Assembly (NCBI GenBank): GCA_019638455.1
Contig: JAHBTU010000002.1
Span: 902,501 to 966,500 of the forward strand
DNA length: 64,000 nt
From: Saprospiraceae bacterium
Lineage (GTDB): Bacteria; Bacteroidota; Bacteroidia; Chitinophagales; Saprospiraceae
Direction of reading: 5' to 3'
Position numbers and translations under genes: made by a program. This document shows positions 34,063-42,974 of this stretch, piece after piece. The number at the start of each line of letters is the position of its first letter. Position 1 is the first letter of the stretch. The notes beneath the pieces are model-generated. The model saw only the letters and a program-made list of their open reading frames with translations. It had not been told where the DNA came from and did not search any database.

Positions 34063-34974
34063 TTAGTTTGTGGAAAACCCCAATCTGGATTTCTCTGTCT
34101 GATCGGAAGTCCGGTAGTAGTTTTTCCAACGTTTTTTCAGTTTTTCGCTCATGCTGTGCGCTACGTTTGGGGTCAACATATCGATGCTCAGGTGCGGGCG
34201 TTCGTCGTTGTAAATGTGGACGATTTGTGGAATGATCTTGCGCATGGTGGACTTGTCCATTTTGCCCATGTCATATAGCCACTCATCCTTCAGAATCCCG
34301 TTGACACGCTCTGCGATGGCGTTCTCCAGCGGGTCCCCGTTTTCCGTCATGCTGATCAGGATGTTGTGCTTGTTCAGCAGTTTCACATACTTGTCAGAAC
34401 AATACTGCACGCCGCGGTCCGAGTGATGGATCAAGCCGGAGCAGTCCTCTTTCATCGTTTTGAGGGCCATTTTCAGTGCCTCTACTGCATTGTCCGCATC
34501 CAGATTGTCCGCAAGTGCAAAGCCCAGTATCTTTTTGGAGCACGCATCTGTTATCAAAAACAGGTACAGATAGCCTTCCTCGGTCTCCAAATACGTGATG
34601 TCGCTTACCCAAAGCCGGTTGGGGCGCATGGCCTCAAAGTGCCGGATCAGGTTGGGGTATTTCCGCAGCCAATGGCTGCTGTTGGTGGTTCTTGTCCCGT
34701 TCCGGCGCCGCCTTACCAGCAGCCCGTTGTCCCGAAGCATGTCAAAAAGCGCATCGCGGCCTATCTCGATCCCTCTTTCTTCCAACTTCACCACGAGTTT
34801 CCTACAGCCTATCCGAGGTTGCCGTTTGCGGATGCTGCGAACCTCGCTCAGGACAAGGTGCTCCTCCAGCGCCCGTTCATATATGACCTGTTGCCTTTGG
34901 TAAAAGGCTTGGCGACTCTTGTCAAACAACCCGCACAAGTGCCCCAGCGGTACTTGTGGATGCAGGTCCTTCAT
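34063..34974 (-). CDS. IS3-family transposase OrfB (DDE integrase domain)
   Basis: 303 residues. An N-terminal HTH_21-like region (SRQAFYQRQQ, QPRIGCRKLVVKLEE) precedes an rve integrase core with the DDE triad: Asp in LWVSDITYLE, Asp in LIHHSDRGVQYCS, Glu in ENAIAERVNGILKDEW. It would catalyse copy-out, paste-in transposition. The start overlaps the OrfA stop as ATGA. The junction sequence CCCAAAAAATGA could also support -1 frameshifting to a fused OrfAB. Confidence 0.95.
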   Translation of the reverse strand: MKDLHPQVPLGHLCGLFDKSRQAFYQRQQVIYERALEEHLVLSEVRSIRKRQPRIGCRKLVVKLEERGIEIGRDALFDMLRDNGLLVRRRRNGTRTTNSSHWLRKYPNLIRHFEAMRPNRLWVSDITYLETEEGYLYLFLITDACSKKILGFALADNLDADNAVEALKMALKTMKEDCSGLIHHSDRGVQYCSDKYVKLLNKHNILISMTENGDPLENAIAERVNGILKDEWLYDMGKMDKSTMRKIIPQIVHIYNDERPHLSIDMLTPNVAHSMSEKLKKRWKNYYRTSDQTEKSRLGFSTN

Positions 34975-35321
34975 TTTTTGGGCTGTTTGACACCAAACTT
35001 TTTTTCGATCGGGATGTCAAACTCCTCCTCCGCTATCTTGACCATCAATTGATAAGCCTCTCTGCGAAGGCGCTCATCCGCCAACTCCCGTCGCAATAGG
35101 GCCAACTCGGCCTTTAGTTCGGCCACTTCTTCGCTGTCTTTTCTTTTTGTTGACATGGGTACGAGTTCTTCCGTCGCAAATTTATCAATCCACCTGGATA
35201 TCGTCATACTTCCGCCTATCCGGTATTTCCGACGATAGTACTCCAGGCTCTCTTCGCCTGACAAAACCTCGTTTACTACCCGCTTTTTGAATTGATCCGA
35301 GTAATGGTTTGCTTTTTTCAT
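34971..35321 (-). CDS. IS3-family transposase OrfA (HTH DNA-binding)
   Basis: 116 residues. An N-terminal helix-turn-helix (NHYSDQFKKRVVNEVLSGEE; RKYRIGGSMTISRWIDKF) recognises the IS ends, and a leucine-zipper-like helix (EELVPM...VAELKAELALLRRELADERLR) allows multimerisation. It ends in PKK followed by the TGA that overlaps orfB. Confidence 0.93.
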   Translation of the reverse strand: MKKANHYSDQFKKRVVNEVLSGEESLEYYRRKYRIGGSMTISRWIDKFATEELVPMSTKRKDSEEVAELKAELALLRRELADERLRREAYQLMVKIAEEEFDIPIEKKFGVKQPKK

Positions 35322-35374
35322 CTTTGTCCTGTTTTTAGTTTACTTTTTGTGTAAACCTATTTTAGGACAAGTCA

Positions 35375-35466
35375 ACCTTCCACCCTCCACCCTCTACCTT
35401 CCACCCTCCACCCTCTACCTTCCACCCTCCACCCTCTACCTTCCACCCTCCACCCTCTACCTTCAC
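35375..35466 (+). repeat. 21-bp minisatellite, right half
   Basis: About four units of TTCCACCCTCCACCCTCTACC ending ~70 bp before porX. Same register as 33957-34033 once the IS and one ACC duplicate are removed. Confidence 0.85.
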
Positions 35467-35534
35467 CTAAATAGTCACTTTTTTTGTTAAAATTCACACC
35501 TTTGCAACGCGACAAACAGCGCAAATAAAACATA

Positions 35535-37094
35535 ATGGACAAAATCAAAATTCTCTGGGCCGACGATGAGATTGACATGCTCAAGCCCCACCTCATGTTT
35601 CTCCAAACCAAAGGCTACGACGTGGTAACGGCCTCCAACGGTCACGATGCGGTGGAGATTTACTTGGAACAGACCAACGATATTGACGTGATATTCCTCG
35701 ACGAATCCATGCCCGGCCTCACCGGGCTGGAAACGCTGCCAAAAATCAAGGAAATCAACCCAGCGGTGCCAGTGGTGATGATTACGAAAAACGAAGCCGA
35801 GCACGTCATGGAAGAAGCCATCGGCTCCCAAATTTCCGACTACCTCATCAAGCCCGTCAACCCCAACCAAATCCTGCTCACGCTCAAAAAAATCATTGAC
35901 AACAAGCGGCTCGTGCGCGAAAAAACAGCGATGGACTATCAGCAGGAGTTCCGCCAGATTTTCATGCAAATCACTGGCGGCCTCGACTACATGGAATGGG
36001 TAGATGCCTACAAGCGCATCGTGGGTTGGGAGCTCCGCCTCGATGCCAACCAAGCCGAAGTGGGCGATATCCTCGCTCAGCAAAAGCAGCAGGCCAACGT
36101 GGAGTTTTCAAAATACGTCGTGAAAAACTACTTCGACTGGGTGGACAAAAACAAGGAAGTCGGTCCCGTGATGTCGCATTCCATGATGCGCAAGCACATA
36201 TTCCCACATATCGGGAAGGGGGTGCCGACCCTTGTGATACTGCTCGACAACCTCCGCTACGACCAATGGAAAGTCATCGAGCCTTTCGTCAACGAGCAAT
36301 TCAGGACGGAAAACGAAGGCTATTTTTTCAGTATTTTGCCCACCGCGACGCAGTATAGCCGCAATGCCATTTTCGCTGGCATGATGCCCGCCGACATCGA
36401 GCTGGCCTTTCCCGACAAATGGAAAAACGACACCGACGAGGGCGGCAAAAACCTGTTTGAAGATTTCTTTCTGGAAAAACAACTCGAGCGCGTGTTTCGC
36501 AAAGGCGTGAAATGGGACTACTTCAAAGTCACCAACGTCAATCACGGCAAAGAACTCAACGACAACATTCTCAACTACTTGAACAATGATTTGACGGTCA
36601 TCGTCTATAACTTCATTGATATGCTCTCCCACGCCCGCACCGAGATGGAGGTGTTGAAGGAACTTGCGGGCGACGAACGCGCCTACCGTTCCCTCACGCG
36701 CTCGTGGTTTTTGCACTCGCCGCTCTGGACGGCACTTCAAAAACTCGAAGGGCGCGACGTGCAACTCTTCGTCACCACCGACCACGGCACCATCCGGGTG
36801 CAAAGCCCTTCAAAAGTGGTCGGCGACCGCGAGACGACCACCAACCTGCGCTACAAAGTAGGTCGAAACCTACAGTACGAGCGCCGTGACGTGCTCGAAG
36901 TGCGCGACCCCAAGCAAGCAGGCCTGCCGCGCCCCAACATCAGTAGCACGTTCATCTTTGCCAAAGAGGATTACTTCTTTCTCTATCCGAACAACTACAA
37001 CCATTTCCACAACTATTACAGAAACACCTTCCAACACGGAGGCATCAGTTTGGAAGAAATGATTTGCCCAGTAGTGCGCCTACGGAGCAAGTGA
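35535..37094 (+). CDS. porX: PorX-type response regulator with PglZ-like output domain
   Basis: 519 residues. The receiver domain (about 1-120) has the acidic pair ADDE, phosphoacceptor D56 in IFLDESMPG, and Lys in LIKPVNP. The output domain is PglZ/alkaline-phosphatase-like (about 210-515; VILLDNLRYDQWK, TTDHGT). This is the PorX architecture that, with PorY, controls T9SS genes in Bacteroidota and whose output domain acts on oligonucleotides in Porphyromonas. The gene is unlinked to other T9SS genes here. A weak promoter-like CACCTTTG lies 30 bp upstream. Confidence 0.92.
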   Translation: MDKIKILWADDEIDMLKPHLMFLQTKGYDVVTASNGHDAVEIYLEQTNDIDVIFLDESMPGLTGLETLPKIKEINPAVPVVMITKNEAEHVMEEAIGSQISDYLIKPVNPNQILLTLKKIIDNKRLVREKTAMDYQQEFRQIFMQITGGLDYMEWVDAYKRIVGWELRLDANQAEVGDILAQQKQQANVEFSKYVVKNYFDWVDKNKEVGPVMSHSMMRKHIFPHIGKGVPTLVILLDNLRYDQWKVIEPFVNEQFRTENEGYFFSILPTATQYSRNAIFAGMMPADIELAFPDKWKNDTDEGGKNLFEDFFLEKQLERVFRKGVKWDYFKVTNVNHGKELNDNILNYLNNDLTVIVYNFIDMLSHARTEMEVLKELAGDERAYRSLTRSWFLHSPLWTALQKLEGRDVQLFVTTDHGTIRVQSPSKVVGDRETTTNLRYKVGRNLQYERRDVLEVRDPKQAGLPRPNISSTFIFAKEDYFFLYPNNYNHFHNYYRNTFQHGGISLEEMICPVVRLRSK

Positions 37095-37095
37095 T

Positions 37096-37132
37096 GAGGC
37101 CGTCTCACAAGTCGCACTTATGAGACGGCCTC
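37096..37132. terminator. Hairpin between convergent porX and the TPR gene
   Basis: Perfect 12-bp arms GAGGCCGTCTCA / TGAGACGGCCTC start 2 bp after the porX stop. The left half plus loop (GGCCGTCTCACAAGTCG) matches 17 bp of the right terminus of the 41700-41816 element. It may be a deletion remnant that now serves as bidirectional terminator. No clear T-run. Confidence 0.6.
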
Positions 37133-37157
37133 TACCATCAAGGCAAGGCACATATCT

Positions 37158-37910
37158 TCAAAGTTGCGCCTTAAGCGCCTTTGCTTCCTTTTGGAAAGGA
37201 TGCCCATTCTGGTGCACCACATCGTCCACAATGATTTTGGCCTCATCCACCTTGCCTGCCTTCAGCAAGGCCAAGGCGGTGTACCATTGGGCAGCATCCC
37301 AGTCGTAGCTGTCGCTGCTGACTTGCCGCAAAGCGGCCAACGCTTCATCGGCCTTGCCGAGCGCCAATTGCGACACACCGAGATAGAGCAACGCCTCGGA
37401 GCGGCGGGCGAACGACGCGTCGCCAAGCAATTGTTGCAGCCCAGCGACGGCAGCAGCGTAGTCGCCCTGAGCGTATGCCGTTTGCCATGCTGAAGGAGCG
37501 GCATCGCGCACGGCGGGGGCGGCAGGTGTCGCAAAGTGTGCGGCAAAAAGTTGCTCAGGCGTTTGGCCGGGACCTTCGTTGAGCAAGAAAGGAAGGGCCG
37601 CGAGCAGCAGCGCCAAAACGGCGGTAGCGGCATAGAAGAATTTGCGATAAGTATTCATGGCTCGCACGTTGGAAGTTTGCAAAACAGGTTCTTTCTCTGC
37701 TTGCAGCAACTCTTGGGCGTATTCCGACAGCCGAGCTTCGAGCTGGCGGTCGCCCTCCTGTTGGATGGCGGCGAGCATCGTCGCGTATTCCGACACTTCC
37801 TGCGCGAAAGCAGGGTCGTCGGTCAGGCGTTGCTCAAAAGCAGTTTGCTCTTCCGCCGAAAGTTGATGCAGGCGGTATTTCCGAAGGAACTCATAGAGGA
37901 TTTCATTCAT
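37158..37910 (-). CDS. Anti-sigma-like membrane protein with C-terminal TPR
   Basis: 250 residues from ATG at 37910. The N-terminal ~75 residues (LYEFLRKYRLHQLSAEEQTAFEQRL then DDPAFAQEVSEYATML) match the pattern seen at the start of Bacteroidota anti-sigma or membrane-regulator proteins (short helix, LSxEE..FE..L..DP). A single membrane helix (KFFYAATAVLALLLAALPFLL, ~88-108) follows, then a periplasmic region with TPR-like helices (WQTAYAQGDYAAAVAGLQQLL; ALLYLGVSQLALGKADEALAAL). It is divergent from the TPR-CHAT gene, and an ECF sigma gene lies 5 kb away. An anti-sigma role is inferred; no zinc-binding motif is present. Confidence 0.7.
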   Translation of the reverse strand: MNEILYEFLRKYRLHQLSAEEQTAFEQRLTDDPAFAQEVSEYATMLAAIQQEGDRQLEARLSEYAQELLQAEKEPVLQTSNVRAMNTYRKFFYAATAVLALLLAALPFLLNEGPGQTPEQLFAAHFATPAAPAVRDAAPSAWQTAYAQGDYAAAVAGLQQLLGDASFARRSEALLYLGVSQLALGKADEALAALRQVSSDSYDWDAAQWYTALALLKAGKVDEAKIIVDDVVHQNGHPFQKEAKALKAQL

Positions 37911-38063
37911 GGTGCGAAGTCGTTTTGATGCCGACACGAACTTAGACGGCTGACGGGGCAAAAATCTCAACGATGTGGATTTTTTATGAATTTTATTTGC
38001 CCGCCCTGCATTATCCAACAATGTCCATACATTTGGCGAAAATCTAAAAAACCAGACATATTT

Positions 38064-41030
38064 ATGAGAACTCCTCTACTCTGGCTGGCTACGCTTGCAC
38101 TGGGGTTGGCCTTGTGCAGCCAAATTTCCGAGCGTGCTCCCGACGAGCAAGCAGCCGACATAACGGGTTGGTTGCAACAAACGGGCAAGTACTTTGAAGA
38201 GGGCGAATACGACAGCTCCTTCGCATTGGCGCAACGGGTTATAATCGCAGCGGAAAAAACAGCCAATTGGGAGGCATGGGGCAACGCACAAATCCATTAC
38301 CTCGGCTCCTGCTACTACCTGAATCAAAGCGCCGAAGCCGCCGCCACCTTTCCCCAACTCGAACAACTCGGAAGAGCACACATCCATCCCGACAGCACCT
38401 TCTGGGGCGGATACTTCAATGTGGCAGGTGCCATTTTTGACCAATTGGGCAACTACGAGGAAGCCATTCGATACGGCCTGAAAGAAATCGCTTTCTACGA
38501 AAAAAGTGGCGACCGCGCCGCCCAAGCCATCGCCAGCAACAACATCGGCGCATACTACCTCCGCCGCGGCGACTACGACCGCGCGCTCGAATACACCCAG
38601 TCCGCCCTTCAACTATACCGCTCCAACCCCAAGACCGACCCCGCCGACCTCGCATGGACTTACGGCAACTTGGGCGCTATCTGGTATCGGAAAAAAGATT
38701 ACCCTCGCGCCATCGCCAATGCCCACGAAGCCCTCTCCATGTTGGAAAAACATTTTCCGGGAGAACTGCCGCACGATTACATCGTCGCTTACAATGACTT
38801 GGCCAACGTGTATGTGGAAAATGGAGAACCCGAAAAAGCACTGGAATACTTGCAAAAGGCACTTGCCGTACACAAAAAGAACGGAATCGAACGCGAAATA
38901 GAAAACGTCTGGCACAACCTCGGCTATGCCTATCGGATGATGGGGCGCTACCCCGAAGCCACCGCTTATCTGAAAAAAGCCATCGAACGCTATCGCCCCA
39001 ACCACCCCAACCTCGGCAAGGCATACCGGCATCTGGGCATCGTAGCGCAACGACAAGGCGATTTGCGTGGCGCGTTGGCCTGCCACCAGCAGGCGCTTCG
39101 CAGCCTGACCGACTCTTTCCCACACCAGGATATATTGGCCAATCCCGCCCCACAGCGCGTGAATGCCTATTTCGATTTCCTTTTCACCCTCCGCGACAAA
39201 GGCGAAACGCTCCGCGAACTGGCTGCAGCAGAGTCGAACCCCGTGTTTTTGGAAGCAGCACTGTCAACTTATGACTTGGCAGCCGGCGTGCTCGACAGCA
39301 TGCGGGCAGAATATCAGGAAGGCTCGCGTCAATTCTGGAACGAGGAAGCACAACCCATCATGGAGAACGCCATCGCGTTAGCCATGCAACTGCACCGCAA
39401 CACGGGCGACTTGCGATATTTGGAAAAAGCCTTCGAGTATGCCGAAAAAAACAAGGCCCTCCTGTTGGCTGAAGCCCTCCGCGACGCCGCTGCCCGCCAG
39501 CAGGCAGGCATACCTGACTCTGTTTTGGAACAAGAAAAATCGCTGAAAATTGACATCGCTTTTTACAAAAGACAAATTTTCCGCGAACAACAAAGACCCC
39601 AACCCGACACCACCAAAATCTTGCTTTGGCAAAAAAACATCCTCGAACGACGTCGCGCCAATGAAGCTTTGCTCGCCCGACTGGAGCAATCGTACCCAGA
39701 GTATTATCGAATCAAATACAACGCCCCCCCACTCACCATCTCGGCGTTGCAACAGCGCCTTCCGCCCAACACTAGCCTGCTGCAATTTTTTAAAGGCGAC
39801 CGCGAACTGTTTGTGTTCTACTTCGACCAGCATACCGCAAAAGGCTTGTCGCTACCGACCGACTCCAACTTTGTCCACGCTTTTGAAAGGCTGTTGCGCC
39901 AGCTGCGCGACCGCGACCAAGCCGCCGAACAAGGACGCAGCGCCGCCGCCATAGCGCAGTTTGCCGCCGATGCCCACTCGCTCTATCGCGTGCTGTTGGC
40001 CCCCGTCGTAGCGAAAATCCCCGAAAAACTCGTGGTAGTGCCAGACGGAAACTTGGCCTATCTGCCCTTTGAGCTCTTGGTCAGCAAGGAACCCTCGGCC
40101 CCCACCAACTATGCCGAGCTCCCGTTCCTGTTGCGGCAGACAGTGCTCCGCTACGAGTACTCGGCCAGCTTGGCACTGACCCAACCCACCAGCTCTCGCA
40201 CTAACCAACTGTTCGCGGGATATGCCCCCGCCTACGACGAGGACAGCGTGGTGGCTACCTCCTCTCGTGGCGACCAGCGCAACTGCCGCGACGCGGATGC
40301 AGCCACTTTTGCGGCGCTTCACAGCAACCAAGCCGAAGTGTCGCAAATCGCTCGCCTATTCGGCGGCCAGTCATATCTGGGCAAAACAGCCACAGAAGCC
40401 AACTTCAAACAACGCGCCCACGAACCCCGCGTGCTGCATTTTGCCATGCACGGGTTTCTCAACGATTGCGACCCGATGTACTCTGGGCTGGCATTCAGCA
40501 GGCTACAGGGAAGGAAAGGCGGGGACACCAGAGCTATTGGCGAGGACACCAACAACGGCAGCAGCAACGACGAAGCGAACGATGGTTTTTTACATGCCTA
40601 CGAGATATACAACCTAAAAATGAACGCCGAGCTGGCCGTGTTGAGCGCCTGCAACACGGGCCAAGGCCAACTGGCCAAAGGGGAAGGCGTGATAAGTTTG
40701 GCGCGGGCGTTCAAATACGCGGGATGCCCCAATGTGCTGATGAGCCTATGGCAAGCCGACGATGAGGCAACGGCTCACATCATGCAGGACTTCTATCGGC
40801 ACCTGAAAAAAGGAATGGGCAAGGCAGAGGCGATTCGGCAAGCCAAACTCGATTACCTGTCTGCCAAAACCCGCAATCACCCTTTTTTCTGGGGCGCGTT
40901 TGTGCTGATTGGCGATGACGCGCCCATCAGCCGTCCATCGTCTTTTGGCCTTTTGCATGCGCTGGCAATGGCGTTGGCCGGGGTAGGGGTGTTGTTGTGG
41001 GTTAGGCGCTCCAGAAGCCGCGCCCGATAA
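38064..41030 (+). CDS. TPR-CHAT protein (caspase-like protease), membrane anchored
   Basis: 988 residues from ATG at 38064. Signal peptide (TPLLWLATLALGLALCSQ), then about eight TPR units (~35-360; e.g. AIASNNIGAYYLRRGDYDRAL, NVWHNLGYAYRMMGRYPEA), a helical linker (~400-580), and a C-terminal CHAT domain (~600-955). The dyad is His796 in LHFAMHGFLND and Cys863 in VLSACNTGQGQ. A last hydrophobic helix (LLHALAMALAGVGVLLWV) and an Arg-rich tail follow, so TPR and CHAT should face the periplasm with a C-terminal inner-membrane anchor. CHAT proteins are cysteine proteases related to separase and caspase; TPR-CHAT members include the CRISPR-linked Craspase. The substrate here is unknown. Confidence 0.9.
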   Translation: MRTPLLWLATLALGLALCSQISERAPDEQAADITGWLQQTGKYFEEGEYDSSFALAQRVIIAAEKTANWEAWGNAQIHYLGSCYYLNQSAEAAATFPQLEQLGRAHIHPDSTFWGGYFNVAGAIFDQLGNYEEAIRYGLKEIAFYEKSGDRAAQAIASNNIGAYYLRRGDYDRALEYTQSALQLYRSNPKTDPADLAWTYGNLGAIWYRKKDYPRAIANAHEALSMLEKHFPGELPHDYIVAYNDLANVYVENGEPEKALEYLQKALAVHKKNGIEREIENVWHNLGYAYRMMGRYPEATAYLKKAIERYRPNHPNLGKAYRHLGIVAQRQGDLRGALACHQQALRSLTDSFPHQDILANPAPQRVNAYFDFLFTLRDKGETLRELAAAESNPVFLEAALSTYDLAAGVLDSMRAEYQEGSRQFWNEEAQPIMENAIALAMQLHRNTGDLRYLEKAFEYAEKNKALLLAEALRDAAARQQAGIPDSVLEQEKSLKIDIAFYKRQIFREQQRPQPDTTKILLWQKNILERRRANEALLARLEQSYPEYYRIKYNAPPLTISALQQRLPPNTSLLQFFKGDRELFVFYFDQHTAKGLSLPTDSNFVHAFERLLRQLRDRDQAAEQGRSAAAIAQFAADAHSLYRVLLAPVVAKIPEKLVVVPDGNLAYLPFELLVSKEPSAPTNYAELPFLLRQTVLRYEYSASLALTQPTSSRTNQLFAGYAPAYDEDSVVATSSRGDQRNCRDADAATFAALHSNQAEVSQIARLFGGQSYLGKTATEANFKQRAHEPRVLHFAMHGFLNDCDPMYSGLAFSRLQGRKGGDTRAIGEDTNNGSSNDEANDGFLHAYEIYNLKMNAELAVLSACNTGQGQLAKGEGVISLARAFKYAGCPNVLMSLWQADDEATAHIMQDFYRHLKKGMGKAEAIRQAKLDYLSAKTRNHPFFWGAFVLIGDDAPISRPSSFGLLHALAMALAGVGVLLWVRRSRSRAR

Positions 41031-41159
41031 AAGCGGGGCTTTTCTTTTTCGGGACATTCCATTGAGCAATCACGCATTTGTACGTCTAATCCTTCCAAAG
41101 AGCTTTCCCGCACAAAAAGCGTCTGGTCAACTTTTTTTCATCCATAAAATAACTACACC

Positions 41160-41660
41160 ATGGCAACAACGAATAACATCAAGGTCAAAACAGTGCGGGT
41201 CGGCGACCCCAACCTCACCGTCACACTCGAAGCAAACGACGGAGGAACATTTCCTGCGTATGTGAAACTCGTGGCCAACCTCAGCAACAGCAATCTGCCC
41301 AATGGTGGGCTTACGGTCAATAATTGGAATAGCCCCAGCGCAACAGGCCCATCGTCCGTCACCATCCAATGTAGCTTTCCAGACAGTTCTTATGCCGCTG
41401 GCCAGAGCTTTGGCTACGATATGACAGCCAATGCCGCGACTGGCACAGGTGTCCAGTTTTCGACGGACGGCGTTAACTGGCGCAACTTTCCCGGCACCTA
41501 CTCCACCGACGGCCAACCGTGGAGCGGCACCGTCACATCGCAAGACTTTACACCCGACGAAATGGCCGTACTCGCCTCGGTTCCCACTGCCACAAAAGCC
41601 AACACTTCGCTATGGGGAAACATCGTGGCATTCTTCCGCAGTTTGTTTGGGTTAAAATAA
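41160..41660 (+). CDS. Hypothetical protein with amphipathic C-terminal helix
   Basis: 166 residues, unrecognised. No signal peptide. The body is beta-rich, Asn/Thr/Ser-rich and immunoglobulin-like in feel (TVTLEANDGGTFPAYVKL, GVQFSTDGVNWRNFPG). The last 17 residues (SLWGNIVAFFRSLFGLK) would form a short amphipathic or membrane-active helix. It lies 130 bp after the TPR-CHAT gene on the same strand and may be co-expressed. A role as protease substrate, partner or effector is possible, but nothing in the sequence proves it. Confidence 0.7.
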   Translation: MATTNNIKVKTVRVGDPNLTVTLEANDGGTFPAYVKLVANLSNSNLPNGGLTVNNWNSPSATGPSSVTIQCSFPDSSYAAGQSFGYDMTANAATGTGVQFSTDGVNWRNFPGTYSTDGQPWSGTVTSQDFTPDEMAVLASVPTATKANTSLWGNIVAFFRSLFGLK

Positions 41661-41699
41661 TATCAGATTGGTCCCAAAAACCTTTCTTTGCCAAATCAA

Positions 41700-41816
41700 G
41701 GGCTGTCTCACAACTCAATTGAACATTGATTTTTAAATTCAAAAATGGGAAAAATGATTATTTAGAAATGAACACTGTTCAATGAACAATTAGCAACCGA
41801 CTTGTGAGACGGCCCC
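41700..41816. mobile_element. 117-bp MITE-like element with 10-bp flanking duplication
   Basis: Termini GGGCTGTCTCACAACTC and (reverse) GGGCCGTCTCACAAGTCG are inverted repeats. Direct repeats GCCAAATCAA flank it (41690-41699, 41817-41826). The AT-rich interior has its own inverted pairs (ATTGAACA / TGTTCAAT). No open frame. Confidence 0.85.
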
Positions 41817-41852
41817 GCCAAATCAACTTACTGTGTTTCAAAATGTCAGCCG

Positions 41853-42866
41853 ATGAAGCATTTTGCCCTCCTCCTGCTTTTTGCCCTAAATGCCTCGTGC
41901 CTTGCCGCTCAGGCAGAGCCAGTTGCGCCGCTCACCATTTTTGAGCAACTCACCGCGACGGAAGCCTGCGAGCTCACCCTCGAAGCAGACCTCACCACTT
42001 TGGTCGGGCAAAAAAAAACCAACAATTACTTGCCCGGCACACTGCGCACCAAAGACGGCAAATCGTACCCCTTGGAGCTTCGCGCACGGGGGCGCTACCG
42101 CCGCAAAGTGTCGCAATTGGCCCCGATGAAGGTGAAATTCAGCAAAGAAGACCTCCGCAATGCGGGTCTGGACACCCTCAACGAAATCAAAATCGCCTTG
42201 CCCACTACCTTCACCGATGTGGGCAACGAGCTCATCGTGAAGGAATACCTGGCCTATCGGATGTTCGAACTGGTGTCGGATGCGCATTTTCGCGCCAAAT
42301 TGGTGAAACTGACCTTGAAGGACACCAACGATAAAGGCTCCGGCACCAAGAAAGTGTTTGCCATTTTCATTGAGGACGAGGAAGAAGTGGCGCATCGAAT
42401 CGGCGGAACGCCCGACGGCACTTTTGGCGTGAAAATCGAATCGCTCGACCAACAGCAAGCCGCCTTGGTGGTCATGTTCCAATACCTCATCGGCAACACC
42501 GACTGGGATTTTTCCATGCACCGCAACGTAGAGTTGTTCATGATGCCTAATGGCAAGCGATTGGCGTTGCCCTACGATTTTGACTTTGCGGGCTTGGTCA
42601 GTGCGCCCTATGCCAGCCCCTCGTCGGAAAGCGGCGTGAAAACCGTGCGCGACCGCTACCTCATGTCGTCGGACGTTGATAGTGAGGCACTCAAAACAGC
42701 CATTGCCACCTTGAAGTCGAAAGAGAAGGAGTTTTATCAGCTTTGCCGGAACAAACACCTGCCCAGAACGGCTTCTGCTGACATGATTGGTTTTCTCCAA
42801 TACTACTTCAAAAACATGGAAGGCAAGGACGCAGCGCCGACGGTGATGGCAGAAAAGCGGGAATAA
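41853..42866 (+). CDS. Secreted CotH-kinase-like protein
   Basis: 337 residues with a signal peptide (KHFALLLLFALNASCLAAQ). The C-terminal half shows YLIGNTDWDFSMHRNVEL and LPYDFDFAGLV, resembling the catalytic motifs of the CotH family (spore-coat/secreted protein kinases of the SelO-like fold: NxDW...RN and DFD). A domain of ~120 residues before it carries FSKEDLRNAGLDTLNEIKIAL. A protein or glycan kinase in the envelope is likely but the family call rests on these motifs only. It follows the 117-bp element and is convergent with the sigma factor gene. Confidence 0.65.
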   Translation: MKHFALLLLFALNASCLAAQAEPVAPLTIFEQLTATEACELTLEADLTTLVGQKKTNNYLPGTLRTKDGKSYPLELRARGRYRRKVSQLAPMKVKFSKEDLRNAGLDTLNEIKIALPTTFTDVGNELIVKEYLAYRMFELVSDAHFRAKLVKLTLKDTNDKGSGTKKVFAIFIEDEEEVAHRIGGTPDGTFGVKIESLDQQQAALVVMFQYLIGNTDWDFSMHRNVELFMMPNGKRLALPYDFDFAGLVSAPYASPSSESGVKTVRDRYLMSSDVDSEALKTAIATLKSKEKEFYQLCRNKHLPRTASADMIGFLQYYFKNMEGKDAAPTVMAEKRE

Positions 42867-42974
42867 GCGGCGAGAGTAGTGTGTGATATTCAGGCGGTGA
42901 ACTTGAACTCGCCGCCTGAATAACTGCCTGTACATATCGAATGCCCAAATGTTTCAATTCCCCATTCACTTGCT

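Larger units (their letters stand above)
34034..35374 (-). mobile_element. IS3-family insertion sequence (IS150-like), complete, 1,341 bp
   Basis: Ends are TG...CA: the left TGACCCGTCCTAAAAAAAGT and the right (reverse strand) TGACTTGTCCTAAAATAGGT form ~25-bp imperfect terminal inverted repeats. A 3-bp direct repeat ACC flanks it (34031-34033, 35375-35377). Two overlapping transposase frames lie inside. Both are intact, so the copy may be active. It sits within the minisatellite array. Confidence 0.95.

Noticed and set aside
33957..35466. CRISPR array suggested by the regularly repeated 'ccaccctccaccctctacctt'
   Set aside because: Units are contiguous with no unique spacers and no cas genes are present. 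It is a minisatellite interrupted by an IS.
35372..35611. Minus-strand frame with (GRGWRVE) repeats before porX
   Set aside because: It is the translation of the minisatellite and runs into the start of porX on the other strand. No promoter or family.
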